Source: Terfezia claveryi
Lineage: Eukaryota > Ascomycota > Pezizomycetes > Pezizales > Pezizaceae
Reading direction: 5' to 3'
Assembly: GCA_015179025.1 (NCBI GenBank)
Contig: WHUX01000014.1
Span: forward strand, 372,001-436,000
Length of the DNA: 64,000 nucleotides
The translations under genes were made by a program, and so were the position numbers. Under the pieces are notes generated by a model. It was not told where the DNA came from and ran no database searches. It saw only the letters and a list, made by a program, of their open reading frames with translations. Shown here one piece after another: positions 1-11,553 of this stretch. Position 1 is the stretch's first letter. Each line of letters starts with the position of its first letter.

Positions 1-273
1 CCTGGGTAACTAGCACCGTGATCTCAATGCCAAGTTGAATCGTTTGCCGACTCCCGGAAGCCACTTATTCACTGCCTCCACACAATCATCTCTGATGTAA
101 TGCAACCACCGGAGGACAAAATGTTTGAATTCTAAAAATTCCCTTCCTCTTTCGAATAGGGGAGGAAGAAACCAATGTTTTCACAACTGAATTTGAGACT
201 TCCTGGAACTTGGAATTTTCGAATTCTACTTATATCTTCTAGAGGGGGTTTATCACAGTATTGGAGAAAAAAC

Positions 274-2169
274 ATGACAAACTCATCGGCAGAGAAATAT
301 ACAGACCCGGAGTTAAGGGATCAGATTAAGGAGGAACTTCAGGCGGGGAATAAGGGCGGGAAACCGGGGCAGTGGTCGGCAAGGAAAGTGGGTCTAATCC
401 ATGTATATCCCATTGTTGATATTTGAAATCATTTTCATGATGTTCTAGGCGCAAATGATGGCCAATGAATACAAATCCCGTGGCGGCTTCTACATCGGTC
501 CCAAAGACAGTCGAGCTAAGCATCTCGACCGATGGACCCGGGAGGACTGGCAGACAAAAGACGGGGGCGCAAACGCAAGCGATAATAATAGGCCTGATGG
601 AATGAGCCATAGGTATCTACCGAAGAAGGCATGGGAGAAGCTGGGGGAGGCGGAAAAAGAGGAGACGGAGAGGAGGAAGGTAGAGGGGAGTTTGAGAGGC
701 GAACAGTTCGTGGGGAACATAGAGGAAGCTGTTGAGGCGAGAAAGAAGGTGGCGGAGGAGGTTAGAGAGGAAATGGAAGAAGAGGAGGAGCAGGAAAGGG
801 AAAGATGGTTGGTGGGCGAGGAGAGATGGAGGATGAAGGTACAGCTACGAAACAGGGGAGAAAGACAGAAGAAGGGATAGGTGAATCGAAGCAAGCCCTT
901 AAGCCAAATGAGCATGAAGCATTAAGGGGGGAGGAGACTGAAATGGTGGGTCCACAAGGAGATGCTGTGGAGGAAGTCGCCAAAGATGAGCCCCCAAAAC
1001 CTTACCCTGGGGAGCACGCGCCTGCCAAGAAGAAGCGAGGTGAATCAACGGAAGCGAAGACTGCGAAGCAGCGTTTTAGGCCGAAAACTCACAAAGTCAA
1101 CCAGCCTAAGGAGCATCCCGAGCCCACTGAAGGATCCGAGTCAAAGAAGCAGAAGGAGGAAGTGGGAGAGGAAGTAAAGGAGGAAGGAGAGGAGGGAAGA
1201 GAGGTGGGAGGAGAGGAGGGAGAGGAGGAAGAAGAGGAGGTTGTAGAGGAAGGAGAAGAGGAGGTTGTAGAGGAGGGAGAGGAGGAGGTTGTAGAGGAGG
1301 CAGAAAAGGAGGTTGTAGAGGAGGGAGAAGAGGAGGTTGTGGAGGAGGGAGAAGAGGAGGTTGTGGAGGAGGGAGAAGAGGAGGTTGTAGAGGAGGGAGA
1401 AGAGGAGGTTGTAGAGGAGGGAGAAGAGGAGATTGTAGAGGAGGGAGGCGAGGAGGGAGAAGAGGAGGTTGTAGAGGAGGGAGAAGAGGAGGCTGTAGAG
1501 GAGGGAGAAGAGGAGGTTGTAGAGGAGGGAGAAGAGGAGATTGTAGAGGAGGGAGGCGAGGAGGGAGAAGAGGAGATTGTAGAGGAGGGAGGCGAGGAGG
1601 TTATGGAGGAGGGAGGCGAGGAGATTGTAGAGGAGGGAGGCGAGGAGGTTGTAGAGGAACCAGCGGACGATGGTTCTGGGGAATATAAGTCCGAAAACGA
1701 GGGAGATTTGTTAACTGAAGAAGTGGACATGGACGAAGATGAAGAGATGACACATAGCGAGGTTGAAAGAGTTCTCGACTCAGAAGAAGAAACCACCGAC
1801 ACTGCTACCAACCAAGGTACCATTGATGCGGAAGTAGATGAAGAAATGGTATTTAGTCCCGACATTGAGACCGCAGAAGAAGTGATTGAAGACGAAGAAA
1901 ATGTGGACGAAGATGTCGAAAAGCCCCAGCCTAAGGCAAAGAAGTCAAACCGTGAAATGAATGAGGAAAAGGGGCAGCAGAAGGTAGATGGGAAAGTTAG
2001 CAAGCCAGCGGTGGGACGTGGTAGTAGAAAACACGCTGGTGACAAACGGAAGGCCGGTGGACATAAAACTGTTGATGATCCAAGGATGAAAGCAGGGCAA
2101 ACAGAGAAGAAAGTTGAGGAGGGTGGGCAGGTGTTCAAGCCAAAGAAACAGAAGACGAGTGCTTCTTAG
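274..2169 (+). CDS. DUF5872-domain protein with long acidic Glu-rich repeat tail
   Basis: The start is ATG 274, which opens the conserved block (MTNSSAEKYTDPELRDQI). A 61-bp intron (388-448) joins ..QWSARK to AQMMANEY.., restoring the family signature, followed by HLDRWTREDWQT and RYLPKKAWEKL, then GEQFVGN. This is the DUF5872 fold of unknown function seen in fungi, plants and bacteria. The first frame would stop at 880, but a second long open frame (805-2169) continues with a Lys/Glu-rich tail. A 44-nt intron at 812-855 (GTGGGC..AACAG) joins the frames phase 0 to 0 and gives about 596 residues; the donor is weak, so a frameshift or two separate genes cannot be excluded. The tail holds EVVEEGEE repeats and ends in basic KPKKQKTSAS, which could be a nuclear signal. 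Function is unknown. The domain call is from recalled family motifs. Confidence 0.7.
1216..1660 (+). repeat. In-frame 24-bp minisatellite coding for EVVEEGEE
   Basis: A purine-only tandem array of about 24-bp units (GAGGTTGTAGAGGAGGGAGA plus 4 bases), with interspersed 9-bp GGAGGCGAG insertions. All units keep the reading frame of the DUF5872 gene, so length changes would add or remove whole repeats. The coding strand is almost free of C. Confidence 0.9.
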
Positions 2170-3364
2170 ATTCGGTGCATGCTATACTTTAATTTCTTAT
2201 TTGATCGCCCTAGGTAGTTTTAATGAGAAGCCTTGACCATGAACCATTTGCTTATGCAACTCAAGCACGCGTACGAGATACTTAGCTATGTGCATGTGGC
2301 GAACAGAAAGAAGTGCGGTGCCAACCAGGCTACGTAGTTGGAATGCCCTAATTTGGCAATGGATGACTGGTGACTTGCATATATACTTACTCCGGAAGGA
2401 AGTATTCCAGGAAGTGTTGATGTTTCATAGCGCTCCGCACTTCTCGAGACTGGGATCTTGTGCCAACCACACTAGGATCCGTATTGCTACCGCTTGACGA
2501 AAAATCCGCCCTATCTAGCTCGTTCCATTCACCATATACTCGGAAGAATACTCGGGGATATATAATTAAAGTATGTATGTACATAAGTCATTATATGCAT
2601 GATCGACGTCTAACCCTAGTACTTGGGAGCACATGGAATCTATCAACTTCAGATGTCCCTGACTGGAGTTATCAATTACCATCTGCTGAATTGGACGAGC
2701 CAAAGTTCATCACTCTGGCCCATCTAGAATATGGCCCCATGGGGAAGGTCTGGATCGCCATTGCCTGCCGAAATATTGGTCAATTGACTGACATAAACGA
2801 TAGGAGAACCAACGGAGGAGGGATCACATCAATGCTCTAGTCCTTGATCTTTGGATCCAGCTTATAAGGCTGTGCAGCTGTGATGTATGTAGCTTGCGTG
2901 ATGGCGGTAGGTAGGTATAGTTACTTTTCACAGAATCCTGTCAAGCACAATTAACACAGTTAGTCCATTGCTTCTTGCTTTTCGATACCCAAACGCTGTC
3001 AGTGCATTTTCACTAACTCCGTTTTGTCAAGCAGGTTTGAAAATAGGTCGGGATTTTGTGCAAATTTTCACAACGTTGTACTACATACAGAACGCTTACG
3101 AGACTAACACGACGCAATCTACAACACCAACCTCCCTTAAACAAGCCGCGGCTGAAGCTGAGTAAATGCCTATATGCGCCACGGCACCAGATACAAATTA
3201 TCTGTCTTTGCGGTCAGGTAGATCTCTCCTGTGACTCCTTCATTACATTCTAGCAGAATATTTAGTTTTAGATTTTCTGTTTATTATACCAATATACACT
3301 CTTTCTTCGCATTCTAATTTCTATACCCCGTTGATTCCGCCTGGGTAGCGTTAGTCATATAGTT
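2170..3364. other. Intergenic; no gene recognised
   Basis: Only short, unconvincing open frames. Two degenerate copies of the TAGTCTGGTTGGCAC motif occur in reverse orientation at 2318-2332 and 2460-2474, without a clear flanking duplication. The last ~100 bases are the presumed promoter and 5' UTR of the GH128 gene. Confidence 0.6.
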
Positions 3365-4536
3365 ATGGTGTTTAGGTTACTTTTCGGTATCACACACCTT
3401 GCACTCCTTTTGGCTGGAGGGGCCCCTGCTGCGGCGGCGGGTTCGAAGCGTGGCCTGGTCTATATTCCTTCAAAGCCTAATCCAGAAGACGATCAGATTT
3501 GGTTCAAAACCGCCGAGGATGGGTTTAAAGGTGCACCACCACGCGGCAACAATACTTTGACATGGTACTACAGCTACCAATCGCTTCCATCGACTTCTTT
3601 AGCGACATTAAAGAGTGGGAGTAACGGGGGCCTGGAATTCGTGCCTATGCTATGGGGTGACCATGATAATACATTCGTGGCGGATGTTAGGAAGTTGAAG
3701 AGCCAGGGATATATTATCAAGTCAGCAAATTTAATAATTGGGGAAGTTCTGATGTCTGAATAGGAGACTAATTCATGAGAGATGGCAAATAGATATGTCC
3801 TGGGTTTCAATGAACCGGATATGTCCAGCGATTTGGGAGGAAGTAACATTACGCCCCAGAAGGCTGCAGAGCGTTGGAAGAAGGATATTCAGCCATTGAA
3901 GGCAGATGATATCTTCCTCGGAGCGCCTGCTCCCGCAGGTACTGAAGAAGGAAAGGCTTGGATGAACCAGTGAGTACAATTGGCAAAATAATATAAGGGG
4001 CGAGTGGTGGCTAACAACAGTGCTTCCAAATAGATTCTTCAGTGCTTGTATCGGCTGTACGATCGACTTCATTCCCCTCCATTGGTATGCTGAATTGGAG
4101 TTCATGAAGAGTTCTCGTCCAGAATGTTGACCATTCATGTAGGTATGGAGACTTTCAAGGCCTTGCGTCTCACCTCGGTCACTACACTTACATGTACCCC
4201 AACATGACCTTCTGGATTACCGAGCTTGCCTTCGCCCATCAAGACATTGGACCAACAGAGGATATGTTCAAAACCACAATGGAGTACCTCGACAAGCTTT
4301 CCTACGTAGAAAAATATTCCTGGTTTGGAAGCTTTAGGAGTGATGTTAGCAATGTTGGACCGAATGCGGCATTCTTAACTGCTCAGGGCCAGTTGACGGA
4401 TATTGGAAGTTGGTATCTTGGGGGGTCTGGGTCGGGAATTCAGCCAGCGCCGTCGGAGGCGAGGAAGGTAATAGGTAGCCCTGGTGTGAAGTTTTTGTGG
4501 GGTTGTTTGGTAGTGTCGGTAGGGTTGGGTTGTTAA
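3365..4536 (+). CDS. GH128 family secreted glucanase (Asl1-like), probable GPI anchor
   Basis: Four exons: 3365-3720, 3793-3969, 4034-4084 and 4143-4536, with introns of 72, 64 and 58 bp. All phases agree (978 nt, 325 residues). The first intron has an ACTAAT branch site, and splicing restores the core IIKYVLGFNEPD; the third restores HWYGDFQGL. An N-terminal hydrophobic signal peptide (about residues 1-22) is present. FNEPD (E126) and WITELAF (E222) fit the acid/base and nucleophile Glu pair of GH128 endo-beta-1,3-glucanases. YFGSFRSDVSNVGP-type and LTDIGSWYLGG motifs near the end are typical of the family. A short hydrophobic C-terminus after a Ser/Gly-rich stretch suggests GPI attachment at the cell wall. 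Length is normal for the family. Confidence 0.88.
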
Positions 4537-7500
4537 GCATGCATCGATATAGATACCTAATACCTGATGATGATAGACCATAGAAGCTCACCAGTAATTT
4601 TTCATTATATCTTAGTCTGGTTGGTTATAATGAATTTTAAATACCCCTGAACGGTGTGCTCGCTCGGTACGAACGACGGTGTTGGTGTTAATTACGGAGC
4701 ATCGCTTTCGCATCCTGTAGTATGGAGTACTGAAATTGAGAAGAATAGGTCAATGGGTTTTGCTACTTGACATTTGGATAAAGAAGAGGATTTGCTGGCT
4801 TCTTTGATCATGAGTATTGGCGTCGACGAAACTACACTGGAGTAGAATCTAATCTTGAAACAACAGGCATTAATTTTCAAGGTGTTTTTAGTCAGGAATA
4901 TATATGGATTGAGGTGAAGTTTGGTATTAAGCCTCCACGAGGGTCTGATCGAGACTAAAGGTTAGCTTTTCACTAGATACTCGATAGGGTAGTTGATGTG
5001 GCTTTGTTGCCTGAATAAGGCTAAGGTTGTGGAGCTAGCTTAGACCTCGGTCAACGTTTCCTAACACTTCACCTCCCTGATACTAAGGGATTGGATTGTC
5101 TCCCATCATAGGTGTTCTGGAGTTGTCTTGAGTACCATACTGATCTGTCGGAAGGATCTGTTGACTGTTGACCCATAGCCTTGATGGGCGTTACGACCTA
5201 TGGTTCTGAATGAGTCAAAATTACTAAAGAAAGTAAAACTTGGGTGGAGATGCTGTGGGTGATTTGATGTTCTATCAGTCTTCTCCGCGAGCACCTACGT
5301 ATACAGAATGTCCTCAAACATCTTCTCGAACATCTGCTTCAAAGATGAGCCATTGGTAACGATACTTAAGGCGGGGATCTACATTTCCTCTGAGGGGTAG
5401 CTGCATCGCTAACCGATGCTAAAGTACTCCTAGTCTCCACGTTTTCGACGCAGGGGATTGAAACTATGCAATCTATATTAAAAACAACTTGGGAGCAAAC
5501 GAGGCGAACGGTCAATTGCCAACAACCCCACTGATGCAATCAGGATTGATTGCAAATGCCCCTGCTCTACTATACCCGTACTATGAGTAATCTCCCAATA
5601 CCAGTATGTCTCTTGATCGGGAGTTTTAGGATGCCGGGTATTCCATTTGGCTGGAGGCATAATTTGGAAACTCGGAAGAAAGAATGATTTGCTGACAGCA
5701 GAACATATGATTCCGACTATGCAGGTACGGAAGAAGCAAGGATGATGCCTATGTGCCAACACTCCCCTGATAATGTCAAAGGTTGGTTCCAATTTCTACT
5801 GGCGGTATAGATAATAGTCTCAAACTACTGGTTACAAGTCGGGGATGCAATATCCATATTATTGTAAGCCAATAATCCGAGAGATACAGGCAGGACGATG
5901 TAATATTGGTCAAGGCACTAGTATACAAAAGGACATGGATTTGTTGTTGAGCTAGTCTCGTCAACAAGGCTTGCGCAGCACTTTTCTTCAACTTATTTTT
6001 CTCGGTTTAACGCTCATGCACCTTATATCCAATACATTCTATACCTACCCCAACTTGACAAGACAGACTTGCCACCCTGGTTCTATTAAACAACATCAGG
6101 CTAGCTTTCGAAATTGACCTGTCCACCATGTAGTCTCCTAAATACATTTACCCCGATCTCTCGATCGATATGAGTACAGTCTCAGAAATTTTCGATCCTG
6201 CTTCACGTTCAATGCCCATTTTGCCGCAACGGAATACATATAGTGTCCATCTGATATACCCTACTATAAAGGCCTTTGAAGTGCATGACGTGAACCTCGA
6301 CGGAGGTTGTTGATACAGATTACAAACTGGTCTCGTGCACAGACGTCTGTGTCAATGAAGGATTGTGTTTCTTGGGGCTCTGGTCATTGCACGGAAAACC
6401 GAGGCGGGTATAATGACTCGGGGACAGGGCTAGTTGCAGGTGCAACCTGACAAGGAAAAGTATGGACATGTCGGTATTTGCTGCAATTTGGCTCTCAAAT
6501 TTTTGGCCAGCTCAGCAGCTAACGCCCCGGGTTTCTACTGAGAGCTAAGTCGTAAGTTGCAATGCAGCTACAGGGGAGATGTCTCTAATATTGCTGGGGC
6601 TGTCGTGCACAGATGCAAAAGTATGCAAACTAGGATGCAGAGCGGTCTTGACATAAGCAATAGACACTACATAGAACGTCCTATTGGGTGCTTTTGTTCC
6701 TGAAAATATGACCTAAAAGACAGGAGTGCTAACTTCAAACGAACAGGTCTGAAGCGGGAAGACAGGGTTGTTTCACCCGAACTGGTATCATAAGCGAGTC
6801 GATTTCATGCGAATAATACCATTGGAAGAGCCGAAACTGCGCCAATTATACGCAGGGGAAAGGGGTGAACACGTAGGATGCCTCCATTTCAGCATGGGTT
6901 TCAAGCACAGACAGCTACTCTTAGGTTGTCTTCCAGATGAGCAATGATTTTTTTTTATTTTGGAGAGTCAATTGAATGTTGGTTCTTCCCAATTGATACC
7001 TGAACTTCTAAGGCAATCGTCCGTCATACCTTACAACACTGAACAAAATGTAAATGCTTGCTCCTTTAGGAGAGACAAATATCCTGTAATCATCCAATTA
7101 TACCACAATGTTAGCCGGTTTCTCTGTTTGCTTGTGCTCCAGAGGCGAACTCTAGATCTTCTTGCTGAGTTGTTAATTCCTGTGGGGCGAATTGTTTCAT
7201 TCTGTTCTGCACCCTCTGTTTTGGTTTTTGGTGGAGGGCAGGCATTGGTATAAAATATTGATCATCGCGGGGTTGTAACTTGTCGGAGCCTGTGACCATC
7301 TCTACTGCTTGACTTGCTTCGCATTTACTTGTATCTGGTACTTGTGCCGCGGGAAGCAGTTTTTGTTATATCTTCACTTGCCGTCACTAAGATCTTTTTC
7401 TCTTGCAATCATTTTGTTCATCGAGATTATCAGTCATATACCAGTTCTTTTTGGATATCAATCGGTGCCATTGATAACGTTGTATTGTTTATTCTATCGT

Positions 7501-7696
7501 TAACCTTCCAAGCTGGTGGTGGAATCCTCATCTCATTCCCCGGTCGATATCGATATCAGTTGTGGAGTTGTGGCTCGGATCCTCAGACTCGCCTGGTACC
7601 TTTAGGCATCTAAGACTTACAACCGAGGGACTGGGACTGGGCTTTAACTCCAGAGGGTAAAGCCAAGGATTGTAGGGCCACGGATACGCTTAAGCG
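4537..7696. other. Long AT-rich intergenic region; no gene recognised
   Basis: About 3.1 kb with frequent stops in all frames and no recognisable protein, RNA or mobile-element signature. The last ~700 bases, before the ferric reductase gene, contain two short open frames (6960-7253 and 7314-7613) that look like chance or leader sequence. Confidence 0.6.
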
Positions 7697-10600
7697 ATGT
7701 ATCAAATAACCAGAGTTTGGACTTTTCTGTTATTATTGTGCTGTTGTCATTCGCTTGAATTTGAAGAGGCGAATCATGCTGTTATTTCTGGGAAGCTCTG
7801 GAACGCTATGCAACATGCTAAAGTTTTCCGGAGAGAAACCCCTGGGGAAATCATGGAGAAAGAGAAATGCCCACTGAGGTGTGAGGAGAAGTTGCGAGAC
7901 GTTTTTGCTTCGTTGGGGTATGATGATATACCCACCAATGTGAAGGTTGCTTCGACGAGTTCGACGAAAGATACTGGGTATCCAGATCACAACCCGGAGA
8001 TTTGGTGTAGTGAGAGTACGTATCTCGCAAGTTTATATCTTTGTCTTCAGCAGCATTGTACACCGCCTATTGCGCAGACAGGGTGGGCGGACGCTGGGAA
8101 AGCGTGTGAGGGAGGAATACCCACGGAGTATGTCATTAGGCAGGATATGCAGTTAAAAGTGGTCGAGATTGGGGATATTGAGACTCCGGAGGGAACGATA
8201 GTGGATTGGATATGGACGAGATTGTGGGGGGGATTAACACATAATCAGGTAGGTAAATATTAGTTCAAGATGGTGATTATGGATAGCTGGATACTGACTT
8301 GGCTTAGCAAGCTCTCAAACAGGAGACAGATTTCAATATGGCAAGTTTCAGATCCTCAAAATTTTTAAAGTATACAGCTAACACAGATTATAGTTATTAG
8401 GGTTCGTAGGCTGGGTCAATTACAGGCGGCTTATCTGTGAATCATTTCGCTAACAGACGCATTAGGTGGTGCATTTATGGAATAGCTGGCACTGTGCTCA
8501 TGCTAGCAGCTATCCACCATGGAATCCAGAGATACCGGGCGAAAAACATCGATTTCAAGGCCTCTACGCGCCTCGAAGCACTGTCCACTATTTCCCGCAG
8601 AACTAAAACAACAGCCGTGATATCTAAAGGAACAGCGGCATGGACGTGGATCAGAAAACATTTTATTCTACCGGCGTTGTTTGGAGAAAGGCATCTTGAG
8701 CCTATTGGGTGGGTTACTCTACCGACAAGGATACAGGCGCTGGCGGTCATGGCGTTCATTGGAGTGAATACAATTTTCTTGGTTATTGATAACAGGAATA
8801 GACAGGTGGTTAATCGAGCGTAAGTGAAGCCTAATTCAGGATGTGTAATAGATATTTAAATATCTTGCTGTTTCCTTCCCTGAACTTGGTGAACTCACGA
8901 CCGTAGAAACAATTGCAACTAACTATATATAACGATGGACAGAACGCAACCAGGCGATATGACCCGGTACCTTGGAGATCGGGCGGGTTTTTTGGCCCTC
9001 GCCAATCTCCCAATCATATTCCTTCTTGGTGGGAGGAATAATTTCCTGATTGGATTGACTGGGTTGAGCTATGGCGTTTTCAACGTCTTCCATAAATGGG
9101 TTGCTCGGGTGGCTACAGCGTTAGCCATTGTAAGTAAAACCTTCACCTTTACGAAATGCATCTCAGGACTGACGATTATCAGATTCACTCGATCTCGTAT
9201 GCAGTCTATATGTACCAAAGTTTGCCTTCCCAACCCATTTGTAAATGGTAAATATTGACCAATATCTTTACAGTTGGCGGTGCTGAGCTTCACGGCAAGC
9301 AGAAGAACGACTCTTACTGGTGGAATGGGGTCGCTGTAAGTGAACACTAAGGGTCTAATTGATGTGAAATTGGAAGCTTACTGAATGCTAAATTAGGCAA
9401 CAATCGTGATGTCCATGATCATCGTCTTGGCCATCTTGCCATTCCGGAGACGAATGTATGAGCTCTTTTTGTTCTTACATATCGTGGGTGGTATCCTCTT
9501 CCTCTACTTCTGCTTCCGGCACCTCCGCCTCTCATCTACTGGTGCTTACAACCCATGGCTCTGGGCTTGCATCGCATGTTGGAGCTTTGATCGTCTGGCA
9601 CGATTTTGGCGAATCATCCAATGCAACACCCGCAGAGGGCGACTTGTTAAGCACAACGCCAAAATCAAGGTGATAAAGGAGACTAACATCATGAAGATCT
9701 CAATCTATCCAAATAAGGATGGAGTTGGGTTCTTCCCTGGTGCTCATTATTTTCTATATTTTGGTGCATCGTGGAAATTCTGGCAGTCACATCCTTTTAC
9801 TGCCGTTGATTGGAGACCAAAGAAGGCTCTAGTGAACGTGAATGAGAAAGCAAGGCATGTCAGGAAGCAGGAGAGAGAACGTAGACTAGCAACTGCGACG
9901 AGCATAAACGATCCTGCTCGTCTGGGAACGGCGGTGAGCGAACGTCTTGGTACCTCCGCAAGCAACGGAATCGGGGTATACAGTCCTACTTCTACACGAC
10001 CCCATCCCTTGGCCGCTCCTGATATCGTAGCGGATGACTCCGATGATGAATGGGATCGAGGCGCTGTGGTGGACGATGATGGTGCTGCCGGACCAACTGC
10101 GGAGTGGGCGACCGGAAGGGCGAAGATTACGTTCCTTGTGAGGCCCCATAAGGGGATCACACAAACTGTCTGGAACAGGATTGCGGACCTGTCCGAAAAA
10201 AACTTGGGTAAAGACGGGTTCGGAAACAGGATCATCGACCCGGGAGATGTGAGGAATCTCAGCCTAAGTATACCATGTCTGATTGAGGGGCCGTACGGAC
10301 ATGAACACTCTCTCTATACATATGATACGGTTTTGGTAATTGCTGGGGGAATCGGCGTGAGTACCACGCTGGCTTACCTATACAATCATATGGCAAGGGT
10401 GGAAAAAGGCGAGACATTCACCCGACGGTTTGTCTTCGTGTGGAGTTGTAGGGAGGACATGTTGATGGAACGGCTGATATGGGATGCCGATCTCATAAAC
10501 AAAACTCAAGATACAAGCAATTTATACGGGACGCAAATCGAGATGATGCTCTACTTCACTGGAACTGCGACGAAAAAGCCAGACGTGAAGTTTGTAGAGC

Positions 10601-11553
10601 CTCTGGTGAAGGAGATCCTGGACGAGAAGTCTCGCAGGAGGGAATGGGATGGTGACTTTAGCAGAAGGCCATCGACGGGACGACCATCGACGGGAAGGCC
10701 ATCGACGGGAAGGCCATCGACAGGGAAACAAGAGTCTAGTTCCAAGAAGTCTCTTGCCAGCCCCCCCCTCGCGTATCACTCCAGTTCTCCGGAGAAATAC
10801 TCCACCAACCCCAAACGCTCCGCACCGAGCAGGAGCCCGCCAGGTAAAATCGTGAGGCCCTCCACCTCCGAGAATAAGAGGTCGGTAACTCAAGCCTTTC
10901 CCGAAAATACTGAAGGGCCAGGGAGGTCGCACCGCAAGGGTTCTGCCTCGAAGCGCCCCGCGCCAGAAGGAGCCGAGAAAGCTCCAACTGTACCACTTAC
11001 ACGCTCCCAATCAAAGCGCTCTCCGCCTGAGATCTCGGATTCTGAACCTAAGGAAAAGGATCGGTCGAGATCAAATCGTGGTGGTGACGTCGAGCGGGAT
11101 AGGCCTATCTTACAATCCGGCCTTGCGCTGGAAGAATCTCAGCCGAAACCAGTTCGCCGAGAAAGCACGAGGTCGAACCGCGAGAAGAGAAGGCAGGAGC
11201 GAGATCACAATCTAGCGCAGGAGAGGCCAACAGAACCAGAAGCGGCCCCCCCGAAACCAGTCCGCAGGCCATCAACACGGTCGAATCACGAGAAGACGAA
11301 GGATCGTGATTGTGACCGAGAAAAGGACCTCACTCACAGTACAAGGCCACCACTTCCACTTACCATTGGGCGTCCGAATATTATGGAAATAATAGAAAAC
11401 GAAAATAGGAGGCTCACGGGGAAGATGGCAGTACTGGTTTGTGGTCCGGACAAGATGGTTGACGGGACGAGGGAGGCTGTGGTGAAGTATGTTGGCAAGG
11501 ATGCGGCAGAGGGGGCACGGATCCAGTATTTTGAGGAGGCGTTTGGGTGGTAA
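7697..11553 (+). CDS. FRE-type ferric-chelate reductase / NADPH oxidase-like flavocytochrome
   Basis: Seven exons fit without phase conflict: 7697-8248, 8308-8340, 8410-8819, 8943-9129, 9183-9219, 9274-9335 and 9397-11553 (1145 residues). The second intron uses a GC-AG pair (GCAAGT donor). A signal peptide and Cys-rich extracellular head come first, then about seven membrane segments. Heme-ligand pairs H382/H396 (NVFHKW..IIHS) and H455/H469 (FLFLH..CFRH) show the expected 14-residue spacing. The FAD motif HPFTA is at 559-563, GPYG at about 725, the NADPH motif AGGIGVS at about 745, and CGPDKM at about 1109 near the end. The predicted role is reduction of extracellular Fe(III) or Cu(II) at the plasma membrane. 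Odd: it is about 400 residues longer than usual, because of a disordered insert after HPFTA (about 575-660) and a 250-residue Ser/Arg/Lys insert splitting the NADPH domain before CGPDKM. Confidence 0.9.
10663..10728 (+). repeat. 15-bp tandem repeat coding for RPSTG x4 in the reductase insert
   Basis: Four tandem 15-bp units (CGACCATCGACGGGA type) encode RPSTG repeats at the start of the disordered insert of the ferric reductase. Units are in frame. Confidence 0.9.

Noticed and set aside
1089..2138. 349-codon minus-strand open frame (Ser/Thr/Pro repeats)
   Set aside because: It is the antisense of the Glu-rich repeat tail of the DUF5872 gene; the composition is a mirror of that repeat.
2318..2474. 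Two degenerate TAGTCTGGTTGGCAC-like motifs (reverse)
   Set aside because: Flanks do not repeat, so insertion is unproven.
9747..11010. Minus-strand frames of 162 codons inside the ferric reductase
   Set aside because: Shadows of a well supported coding exon.
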